From NCBI GenBank assembly GCA_000151295.1, contig GG745329.1, forward strand, positions 1,350,654-1,414,653: DNA of 64,000 bases. Reading direction: 5' to 3'. The notes below the pieces were generated by a model. The model was not told the origin of the DNA. It saw only the letters and a list, made by a program, of their open reading frames with translations, and ran no database searches. The position numbers were made by a program, and so were the translations under genes. The number at the start of each line of letters is the position of its first letter. The first letter of the stretch is position 1. The stretch is from Allomyces macrogynus ATCC 38327. Taxonomy: Eukaryota; Blastocladiomycota; Blastocladiomycetes; Blastocladiales; Blastocladiaceae. Positions 22,701 through 29,224 of this stretch are shown here, piece after piece.

Positions 22701-23659
22701 CACGAGTGCGGGCGGTCGACCAGCGTGCCGACGCGCGTGCCGTCAGAAGTCCACAACGAGATGGTGCCGGACGTGCCTGCGACCACGGCAAACTCGCCGT
22801 GGTGGAAGTGCGAGACGCTCAGCACGTCGCCCTCGGCCGTGGTCGTGCGCTCGCGGCCCAGCATCTTGCCCGATGCGTGGTAGAAGGCCAGCGTCTGGTT
22901 CCAGTCGGTGACGAGCAAGGCATCGGCCAAGGTCACGTCGCCACCGCCGCCATCTTTTCGCTTGCTCGCGTCGTTGGGACTTGCATGCGGCTTGATGACG
23001 CCTGGATTCCATTGCAGCGCCCAGATCGGCACGTCGGACCCGCGCTCAATCACGGCGCGCTCCTCGCCGACCTTGTTGCGAATCGAGACGGTGCCCGCGA
23101 CCGATCCGAGCGCCAGGTACTGGCCGTCGCACGACCACGCGCAGCACACGAGCTTGGCAGGTACCTTGAATTTGGTCACGGCCTTGGTCTCCGGGTTCCA
23201 CAGCCCAAAATCGACGGCGGTCGCTGAACACACGGCACCCGAGACGGGGCTGAAGGCGAGCGCCTGGACCGAGGCTGTGTGCGTGTACTTGACAAACGCC
23301 GTGAACAGCGACGCAGGCCCGCCGTCGGCATTGTCGGCCTTGGATCCTTTTTTCGCAGTTGCTACAGCATCGGTTGAAGGCTCGGCCGCGACTTTCCATA
23401 CGATCACGGTCTTGTCGGCGCCGCCCGACGCAGCGCGAAGGCCTGCGCCGGCAGCCGAGACGGCAACGGCATAGATGACGTCGCGGTGCGTGCGCAGCGT
23501 GTCGAGTAGGCGGCCGTCGTTAGCGGCATAAACGAGTAGGTGTGGTCCCACTGCGGCCAATAGTCGAGTGCCGTCGGGTGTCCAGGCGACGGCGTGCACG
23601 GGCTGCTCGGCGCCGTCGCGGTCGAGCAGGCGGTCGGCCCAGACCTCGGTCGTGCGCAT
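19703..23659 (-). CDS. IFT122: Intraflagellar transport protein IFT122
   Basis: Single exon of 1318 aa. IFT122 is a core subunit of the IFT-A complex that drives retrograde transport and ciliary entry of membrane cargo. The N-terminus (VHAVAWTPDGTRLLAAVGPH, then LLVYAANDGRLLDTLRTHRD) aligns with the family's first WD40 strand, so the ATG at 23659 was chosen over upstream in-frame Met codons. Two WD40 propellers span about residues 1-300 and 300-620 (ADKTVIVWK, CCAWSCDGQYLALGSVAGTV, IDCNLMVM). A TPR/alpha-solenoid follows to about 1130. The C-terminus has two Cys clusters (CSAC...CVSC and CRGC...CPLCG) that likely bind zinc, as in the IFT-A family. Length matches the animal ortholog. The absence of introns contrasts with IFT80 in the same window. 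Confidence 0.96.
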   Translation of the reverse strand: MRTTEVWADRLLDRDGAEQPVHAVAWTPDGTRLLAAVGPHLLVYAANDGRLLDTLRTHRDVIYAVAVSAAGAGLRAASGGADKTVIVWKVAAEPSTDAVATAKKGSKADNADGGPASLFTAFVKYTHTASVQALAFSPVSGAVCSATAVDFGLWNPETKAVTKFKVPAKLVCCAWSCDGQYLALGSVAGTVSIRNKVGEERAVIERGSDVPIWALQWNPGVIKPHASPNDASKRKDGGGGDVTLADALLVTDWNQTLAFYHASGKMLGRERTTTAEGDVLSVSHFHHGEFAVVAGTSGTISLWTSDGTRVGTLVDRPHSWLWSCSMSPINNMLAVATDNGLLAMHQVDFQTVHALHHDRYVYRAGVTDVIVQHFGLAQSCRIPFRDHVKKVAIYLDKVAVQLPSRIIIYEMVQDPTVVTAALAAVGVGGAAATILARDASPTKSQHPLEYRIRDRIPMAIDCNLMVMTGRHVLFCQDMCLEMYDFSGKHERQWKLDAPIRYIKVVGGPVGRELVLVGLRNGWTYQVFLDNPFPVPLVKQSSPVRCIDINRSRTKLAVIDDTETCFVYQLRHVGTVGDLLYQEPNATSVAWNSDHDDMLCFSGKNQITVKASTFPTLQQPHQGFVVGFKGTKLFSLHTYTMTVVDVPLATCLYQYLERRDWTRALQVAHLGAITDRDWEALGQEALVALRFDVAQMCFAHLKDYRMLTYIDMLQSSSAPGAASGNALARAAEPMSPSASANVPDAASSLLQADVFAIRGNFAAAADLYVAKDQGSRAVTMYTDLMMYEYALKLAKQLNLPTDAILKHKAELLRDKNDYEAAADTYLQVGDVTQAARLLMQHGAIERVMLLVQSYGDKMDPPLLAQCGQFFRTHKKWDQVAAVLKLAGDYPGLVAMLVQQDRFDDAFTVARERHLEHLVYLPYAQHLLVADDFAGAQKYFGLAGRMDLSIRLLRQLLDNSVAQERYGDAARHSFRLAHVHLQAIPTDVPRAQFTDVHVAHFESFKYYNAHADVLYAYDHVVRYVEEPFTSLAHLTLFNMARFLATRMQAGSSGSGSGVADADVDAWSPSLSRACVLFALVKLAHAVGAPKLALQVSEQLAQYRVPVAWHGTLDVLTLQARGKQLRAAKATADGKNGGMVGSAPATDAEDDLHPVCSACSATNPLVARDARCVSCREPFVSAFHAFDALPLIAFHVVGDPPVTEIDALLGTAKAFAADDDLMLQLVAVQGGANAVRPVVVDRGTVSRLPKAQVMAVQPPHACVPPLYYYSVLPDVMVTACRGCRRVFYAEDFEYLTVLHKGCPLCGTAPEGAGDEGKTAAS

Positions 23660-24173
23660 ACTTGCGGCAAGGTTGCGTGGGCTGGTCGTGGATGGTGGTG
23701 GAGTGCAGCGACGAAGATCAGCATGTTTTTTTACCATCGCAACTAAGCACGACGCGAAGTGATCAGCGTCATGCAAGAGTCACGACGTCTCGCACAGAGC
23801 ATCTCGCAACGACAAGGCATTTTGGCACTCAACCCACGTTCACGCCGCAAATATCAGCGCTTTGGTTCGGCGCTCCCTTCAACAACGCTTCCGAGGCGGC
23901 TATGCACGGGACGAAATTCGAGGGCGTGCCCTGTTTCGACGCCGCCAGCGTATGTCTGGTGGGCCAGCGGCATTTGTTAGCATCAAGCATCAAGAAGACT
24001 GGCCTGTGTGTGCTATGAAGGGTGGACTGCAGAGCTGCGCAAAAATTAAATTCCAGGAATACGTTTCCAGCCAAGAGGCAGTCAGTGCTTGTCTGTCCCT
24101 CGAAAGCACCCTTCTCCTATTTCTCGTCCTCTACAATTGCTTTTCCGGTTCCAGCCCTCGTACTAGTGTCACG
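23660..24173. other. Intergenic upstream of IFT122; start of the less GC-rich accessory region
   Basis: About 510 bases, including the IFT122 promoter. Base composition falls noticeably toward A/T from about 23.8 kb. No gene recognised. Confidence 0.4.
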
Positions 24174-24338
24174 ATGTCCCCAGCACACCCGAAGTACCAG
24201 TCGAAGACTCGCTCCCCCAAGAAGGCGACAGGAAAAGGGAAAAGGAGCAAATCAAGACGCCGCCGGCGTGGTCGCAGGCCGGCTGGGTTCAAGCGCCCTT
24301 CCGCATGGAAACCATTTGTATGTCTCGCTTTGACTTGA
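24174..24338 (+). CDS. Small basic peptide ORF (hypothetical)
   Basis: A 54-codon frame starts at an ATG preceded by a pyrimidine-rich stretch and a TACTAG-like element. It encodes an extremely basic peptide (KKATGKGKRSKSRRRRRGRR). It resembles a short arginine-rich tail more than a known family. It could be the first exon of something longer or non-coding. A loosely similar arrangement, with a short ATG frame containing an Arg/His-rich run, occurs at 27514. Confidence 0.25.
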   Translation: MSPAHPKYQSKTRSPKKATGKGKRSKSRRRRRGRRPAGFKRPSAWKPFVCLALT

Positions 24339-24390
24339 GCCGAGAGTGCACGTCATCAAATGGCAACTGTCTCGCCGCCGCTGTCCTAGA

Positions 24391-24581
24391 GACCGACCTC
24401 TCGACTTCTTTGGGCAGCCCTCTGTTCCGGCTCACGCCGCTGCACTGCTCGTCCACACCAGGCTCTGTCAATGGCTCTTGACATAATTGAATGGGAGGAC
24501 GAACGAAGCGTGCTTGTCAGACGCCTTGATGAAATGAAGGAAAATAAGGGCTCTCCTCCCAATCATTTTGTTGACTCGGGC
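24391..24581 (+). repeat. Dispersed repeat R, copy 1
   Basis: About 190 bases that recur at 27213-27397 with roughly 85% identity by eye. Shared blocks include GCAGCCCTCT, CTCACGCCGCTGCACTGCTC, GGCTCTTGACATAATTGAAT and AAAATAAGGGCTCTCCTC. In this copy the block supplies the ATG and first 37 or so codons of the adjacent ISG12-like frame. Confidence 0.8.
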
Positions 24582-25025
24582 GGGATCGTCGTGAGCTCGG
24601 CGGCCGTGGGTTTCATGTCGAGTCTTGGCGGCAGTGGGATTGTCAGAGTCTTGCAATCGATTGCTGCAACGGGTGCCACCATGTCCAGTGCTGCGACGGC
24701 CGCGACGGCCGCAGCTTCTGCTGTGAGCGCAACCGTCGGAGCCGTAATTACAAGCGTCACAACTGCCGTCGGGAGCGTGAGTGTCGGAGCCGGAATCGCA
24801 AGTGTCGCAACTGCCGCGCCAATTGGCGCTGCAGCATCAACGTTCAGCGCAAGCACCGTTGCACTGGCGGTGGCTGGCGGTGTTGCCACGGGTGCAACGG
24901 CCGTGATTTTACTGAAGAAGCATCGCGACGAGCAAAGCATGGACGACGGGGAGGATGGCGCCGAGACCAGCGAACTGGACGAGGGCAAGGCAATTGACGA
25001 GTATGTCATGCTCAGCAAGCCATGA
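24471..25025 (+). CDS. ISG12/IFI6-27-like membrane protein, chimeric copy with truncated N-terminal half
   Basis: 184 codons. From VVSSAAVGFMSSLGGSGIVR onward it matches the ISG12-like gene at 45808, ending in the same LLKKHRDEQSMDDGEDG tail and DEYVMLSKP. The first part of the glycine-rich domain, which in the other copy reads SAPILVAVAIPTAAAIGLSA, is missing. Instead the start (MALDIIEWEDER) comes from repeat R, also found at 27.3 kb. The family (Pfam Ifi-6-16) consists of short glycine/alanine-rich proteins with several hydrophobic helices; animal members locate to mitochondria or ER and modulate apoptosis and antiviral responses. Because the first helix is lost, this copy may be non-functional or newly formed. 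Its 3' part from 24880 lies in the near-identical duplicated block. Confidence 0.6.
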   Translation: MALDIIEWEDERSVLVRRLDEMKENKGSPPNHFVDSGGIVVSSAAVGFMSSLGGSGIVRVLQSIAATGATMSSAATAATAAASAVSATVGAVITSVTTAVGSVSVGAGIASVATAAPIGAAASTFSASTVALAVAGGVATGATAVILLKKHRDEQSMDDGEDGAETSELDEGKAIDEYVMLSKP

Positions 25026-26062
25026 AAGAAGTTTGCAGTAACAGCGACTTGCATTCATGTCGCTCTCCTCTTCTCACGATTGATAAAATGACAATTTTTC
25101 CGGCACAAATGAGCCTGACACAACGTTCACGTCAACGTCAAACTGGCCCGCGACAGGATTGTTAGCTTGTTTCTGGAATTCGTCATTTGACAGCAACGTT
25201 TCTGTCCCATACAGGAACGCAACGTGACAGACAACGAAGGCTAACATGGCAACTGAGGGCCCTGGGGCAACCATCGATGCTCGATGAGACTTCGTGAGGC
25301 AAATCCCGTGTCGTGGAAGCAAAGGGCGTCTCGACGGACGTTTTTCGGACAGGTTCCGCCTCATTGTGGACTGAACAGGTCGCACTTGTGCCCAGAGCAA
25401 GAGCGTACGCTCTCAGACATCCTCGCGGCCGACGACATCAAGAGGTGAGAAGCATCGACTGTGGAAGCACGGTTGACTGCAACTGATCTGTTGTGTTTGG
25501 TTTCGTTCCATGCGACCAGGGCACCCTCACGAGCAAACGACGAGCCGACGTCAAGACGACACGATCCGGTCCAGCACAAAATGTCCTCGTACCGCGGCGC
25601 CATCTTTGGCGCGATTAGCGCGCCCGTCATTGCAGCGATCGCTGTCCCCGCCGCCGTCACAGCCATTGGTTTTGGTGCTGGCGGCATTGCTGCGGGCTCA
25701 ACGGCGGCCTGGCTCATGAGTCTGGGCGGCGGCACGACCGCGGCCGGTGGGGCCGTCGCGACCATGCAAGCGATTGGCGCTACGGGCACGCTGGCCATGG
25801 CTGGGACCACTGCCGCTGCGACTGCTGCCGCGGGCGCCGCGATTGGCGCCGCGCTGGCGGGTCCCGCATCGGCCGTCGCAAATGCCGCTTCGTCTGCCGC
25901 GTCTGCCGTGGCTGCTGCCGCTGATGCGACCATAAAAGTCGGTTCGGTCGCTGTGGCAGCCGCGGCTGCTGCCACGGCCGGAAAGGCGACAGGAGCGACG
26001 ACCAAGAAGCAAGCTGACGGTCAAGCTGCAGCCGATGATGAAGAGGCCCAGGACGAAGAGAA
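24880..26062 (+). repeat. Recent duplication block, copy 1 (about 99% identical to 46190-47372)
   Basis: 1183 bases align without gaps to 46190-47372 (constant offset 21310), with about 8 substitutions counted by eye, most between 25085 and 25480. Identity drops abruptly outside: to roughly 80% just left of 24880 within the ISG12-like frame, and at 26063 on the right. Confidence 0.9.
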
Positions 26063-26066
26063 ATAG
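25581..26066 (+). CDS. ISG12/IFI6-27-like membrane protein
   Basis: 161 codons from the ATG at 25581. The sequence SAPVIAAIAVPAAVTAIGFG, GGIAAGSTAAWLMSLGGG and VATMQAIGATGTLAMAG is the canonical ISG12/IFI6/IFI27 domain: small-residue-rich helices with A-A-G-S-x-A and the A-T-x-Q-x-x-G-A pattern. The remainder is Ala-rich hydrophobic, then a charged KKQADGQAAADDEEAQDEE tail. Compared with its near-identical partner at 46891, a G-to-T change makes TAG at 26064-26066 and removes about 21 residues of acidic tail; homologous codons remain downstream. The core domain is unaffected. No signal peptide is evident. The likely location is an internal membrane, by analogy with animal members. Confidence 0.85.
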   Translation: MSSYRGAIFGAISAPVIAAIAVPAAVTAIGFGAGGIAAGSTAAWLMSLGGGTTAAGGAVATMQAIGATGTLAMAGTTAAATAAAGAAIGAALAGPASAVANAASSAASAVAAAADATIKVGSVAVAAAAAATAGKATGATTKKQADGQAAADDEEAQDEEK

Positions 26067-26285
26067 GACGATTTGGAAGAGCGCAATCAGGAAGGCAAGG
26101 AGCAGGGGAAGCAATCGTTTTTTATTGTAGACGGCGACAACAGATGCATGGGCTGATGTGATGGCAAAATGTGGAACCTGGCATGATGGAGACAAACAAA
26201 CAGCGATGTGGCCTGTATTTCAGAATGCCTTGCAAATACGTTTGCTCGAGGATCACAATCCGAGGGGATGGCGGCAGCACAGGGA

Positions 26286-26930
26286 CTAGTTCGTCGCTTC
26301 GTCGGCTCGCCGAACGATGTCAGCCAAGATGCAAATGGCGACCAGCAAGGCCGCGTCGACACCTGGCACGACTGCAAGAGACATGGTATCCTTCGAGGTC
26401 AAGTTGCGCTCTGCATCCATGCGTCCGATCAAGACGCCGTTGTCCGAGGGGCGGCCCAAAAAGAAGTACATGTCGACAAACCCGGCCTTGACAATCAGTG
26501 GCGGCAAATTGCGGGCCGTATCGCACACAAACGTGCCCTCGAGCGTGTAGTGCGTGAGGTGGCGGCGCCCATTGACATTGACGAGTACGTCGCCGCCCTC
26601 GCTCGATGGGCGGCAAATGATAAAGTTGAAGCCCTTGGATCGCACAGTGACAACTGGCACGCCTGTGTTCGCGTCGACCAGCTCTACCTGCTTGGTTGAG
26701 AAGACGCGGCCCGACGTCCGGTATACAGCCTGCTGCGTGTTGGCGTCGATGACTTCGTGGTCGCCACCCGACCAGGACGCTTGTTGACGGATGAGCAACG
26801 TGCGGCGGTGCTGGTCGTATGGCACAACGTGGTCCTCGCCAACGACGAGCACGCGCTTGTAGTTGGTGTTGCGGAGCGCATCGTCGGCAATGAAATTCGT
26901 GTTGGCATACTTGGTCAGCGGCTGGCCCAT
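26286..26930 (-). CDS. LURP-one-related (LOR, tubby-fold) protein, copy 1
   Basis: 214 aa from the ATG at 26930 (MGQPLTKYANTNFI). LOR proteins have a 12-stranded barrel around a central hydrophobic helix, related to Tubby and to phospholipid scramblases. Plant LURP1 is required for basal defence. Signature parts seen: short strands such as LLIRQQASWSGGDHEVIDAN and VDANTGVPVVTV, and the C-terminal buried helix SLAVVPGVDAALLVAICILA, which matches the family's PGVDxAxxxA pattern. It lies convergent with, and 220 bp from, the ISG12-like gene, the same arrangement as at 47.4-48.2 kb. The N-terminal MGQxLTK could be a myristoylation signal (G2), which is unproven. An upstream in-frame extension to 27059 is less likely, because all three copies start at the same Met. 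Confidence 0.85.
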   Translation of the reverse strand: MGQPLTKYANTNFIADDALRNTNYKRVLVVGEDHVVPYDQHRRTLLIRQQASWSGGDHEVIDANTQQAVYRTSGRVFSTKQVELVDANTGVPVVTVRSKGFNFIICRPSSEGGDVLVNVNGRRHLTHYTLEGTFVCDTARNLPPLIVKAGFVDMYFFLGRPSDNGVLIGRMDAERNLTSKDTMSLAVVPGVDAALLVAICILADIVRRADEATN

Positions 26931-27513
26931 GGTGATCTGGTGCTTGGCTTGCTGGCAGCGAATCAGACCAGTGCACCGAGGCAAGAATCGTGGTTGCGGT
27001 GTCAATCGCGCAGCAATAGCTGCAGCTTGGACCACGGAGCGCACGAACTGCGAGTTCAATGATTCACGGACAGAGAGTGCGTGCAGAAAGTGCTGTGGCT
27101 AGCAAGTCGGCGGCCTAGTCGTCTGGTGACATCAAGGATGGCGGAGGGGACGGTAGGGGGGTGTTAGCGATTAGAACCTCTGGTGGCGACAGGGCGAGCT
27201 CGCCACTGTCCTCAACCAACCTCTCGACTTACCTATTTGGGCAGCCCTCTCTTCCGTCTCACGCCGCTGCACTGCTCGTCCAACCAGGCACTTTCAGTGG
27301 CTCTTGACATAATTGAATGAGAGGACGAACGAACCGACGCCTTGATGAATTGACGGAAAATAAGGGCTCTCCTCTAATTCATATTATCGACTCGACTTGA
27401 TAACGCATTCCAAGGGCGCTCAAAAATGAAGACAGTTGCATGCTCATCATGATGCTCCTGCTTCTCCCGTCCCGCCCTTCTCCTCTTGAAGTCCTACCCA
27501 CTCTTTTGTCAAG
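26931..27513. other. Intergenic with decayed repeat-R copy
   Basis: About 580 bases of moderate GC. Contains repeat R copy 2 and the leader of a short hypothetical ORF. A GGGGACGGTAGGGGGG-like G-rich run lies near 27145-27165. No gene recognised. Confidence 0.4.
27213..27397 (+). repeat. Dispersed repeat R, copy 2 (decayed)
   Basis: Homologous to 24391-24581. Here the ATG that starts the chimeric ISG12-like frame is GTG, and the codon after ATAATTGAA is TGA, so this copy cannot encode the same peptide. It has small deletions relative to copy 1. No ISG12-like sequence follows it. Confidence 0.75.
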
Positions 27514-27846
27514 ATGCCTCCGGAATCTCAACATAATCCGCCCCCGATTATCGAAGAAGGCGGATGGAAGCAACTGCGGCGACACCGTGGTGGTCGTCGT
27601 CGCCACAATGGTCCGACAACAAACGCTCATGCTCATAAGACTGGGCACAACGCTTTGGTCGCCAGCGTTGAAAGCCTGACCGTGCAGGAATTGCCGCTGT
27701 TGCATCCCGTGAAGCATCAACTACGGTCGACCTCGACCTGCACCGACTCCTCCGACAGCCGAAAAGGGCATGCAATCGTCGGTTCCGATGTAAATTTCAT
27801 GTGCGGTTATAACTTCACCCAGGCCGATGATGTTGCCGCAACCTAA
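27514..27846 (+). CDS. Hypothetical small ORF (110 aa)
   Basis: An ATG after a pyrimidine-rich leader begins a 110-codon frame with His/Arg/Pro-rich sequence (WKQLRRHRGGRRRHNG) and no recognisable domain. It lies in the accessory region between repeat R and a pseudogene. Coding status is doubtful. Confidence 0.25.
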   Translation: MPPESQHNPPPIIEEGGWKQLRRHRGGRRRHNGPTTNAHAHKTGHNALVASVESLTVQELPLLHPVKHQLRSTSTCTDSSDSRKGHAIVGSDVNFMCGYNFTQADDVAAT

Positions 27847-27911
27847 CAGCGAATACCTCGCTTTCTCAGACCCAGCACTTGATAAAATTGAACACTCTTC
27901 CATCCCGGCAC

Positions 27912-28816
27912 ATGCGACCGCCTATTTGGAACGACCGCCCACGTTTGCTGCGTGCGATTGGCACTCGGGCCATTAATAGTTGACATTTGCGGCCACGCTC
28001 ATCCTGTCGAATACTACGCCCATCACCTTACTGGTTTGACCTGGGCCTATTTGCGCGACTCGTTCCCAAACTTTCGCCCGTCTCCTTCCGGTTACTGGTT
28101 CCGTTTTGTTCAATTGGCCTACTTCTCTGGCCAGCCGCGTGACGTGCTGGATGCGCGTGCAGCCAAAGGCGAGGATGTATTCAAGCAGTCTCCACATCTC
28201 CGTTTCGAGCGCGCGTACCTCGGGCACGTTGGCGTGAAAATTGGTTTCTCGCACGAGTATTGGCGGATGGGTGGTACTTTCAAGATTCGCGCGCATTTGG
28301 AGGACCTTCACAAGCGCGTTGAAACGTATGGCATTTTCAAGTATCCGTATTGACCGTACTGGACAGACGAGTACAACGTGCCCGGAGCGATCCGAATCGC
28401 CATTCCCATCCTGGCGTTTGCGCAGCGACTGGCCATGGTCGAATATTCGCTGGTGTGCGTGTCTGAATGGATTGGGCACCTGTGGACTATATTCCCGCTC
28501 GAAGCGCCCGCGATTGTGCTCACGCATTCGGTCTCGTGGTGGGCGGCCCGCAATGAGTTCTCCGAGCACGCTTTTCAACAGCGGTTGGTCCAGGCGCACA
28601 TGACGCCGCCCCAGCCACTCATCGACTCGTTATTGGGACTTCTTGCGGCATGAGGATTTGTTCAAAGGAAAGTTTGACGCGGAGCTCGTAACGTGCAAGT
28701 GCTCGCAGCTCCCGCCAATTGAACAGCAGGACCCACAGAAGCCCAAGGCGCCATGGGCCGTTTCGTGGGCCAAAGACAATCCGTCGCCCGATGGCTGGCT
28801 GATGTTTCCTCGCTGA
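27912..28816 (+). pseudogene. Decayed protein-coding gene of unrecognised family
   Basis: One frame from about 27952 reads well-ordered, non-low-complexity protein (HLTGLTWAYLRDSFPNFRPS, SGYWFRFVQLAYFSG, HEYWRMGG) to TGA at 28351-28353. It then continues in the same frame (PYWTDEYNVPGAIRIAIPIL, VSEWIGHLWTIFPLEAPAIV) to about 28620. A one-base frame change near 28622 restores a further open stretch (YWDFLRHEDLFKGKFDAEL, PWAVSWAKDNPSPDGWLMFP) ending at TGA 28814-28816. A third disruption probably lies near 27930-27975, because the ATG at 27912 opens in another frame. Normal codon-level protein character across a stop and a shift marks a pseudogene about 300 codons long. I do not recognise the family; it has many aromatic residues and one hydrophobic stretch. 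Base composition is less GC-rich than its neighbours, so transfer or a mobile source is possible. Confidence 0.6.
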
Positions 28817-29224
28817 TTTGTCGCCTCTATGTGATTGCTGATGCAAATCCCTTGATTTTGCTCTCCTGCCCAGAGTTGTGGGCCAAATTCTAGCTGCTTG
28901 GAAGCGCTTTCGCCTTTGAGCCAACATTCTGACAACACGGCAAGCAAAAGTACCGTCGGTTGCTCTCCCCAAGACTCTCCACCGACAGGAGCGGGTATGA
29001 GGAACAGCGAGTGTCCTCCCAGCAGCTCTAGGCAATCTGCCTGAGAATAACCAATCAAAGCAGGTGAATGTTTGACAAGCGATTCGCTCAAAGAGCCGGT
29101 TGGTTCGCGGCCAAAGCCGCCCTGACGAGATCTGTTGTGGTATCGGCCACCAGGTTACTTGGTGTCTGACAGACGTGCGTGCAACAGCGCATCATAACGC
29201 CAACGATTTTGCATTCTTTTCTAG
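28817..29224. other. Intergenic between pseudogene and CTF18
   Basis: About 400 bases of moderate GC. A 153-codon minus-strand frame crosses it, but it overlaps the pseudogene 3' part in antisense and has no domain; I regard it as a shadow. Confidence 0.4.

Noticed and set aside
25074..25400. 108-codon minus-strand ORF conserved in both duplication copies (also 46384-46710)
   Set aside because: It lies in the near-identical duplicated block, so openness in both is expected. The few base differences within it nearly all change the amino acid, which argues against coding constraint.
28630..29091. 153-codon minus-strand ORF with Ser/Cys-rich sequence
   Set aside because: Overlaps the better-ordered plus-strand pseudogene remnant and lacks any domain; likely chance.
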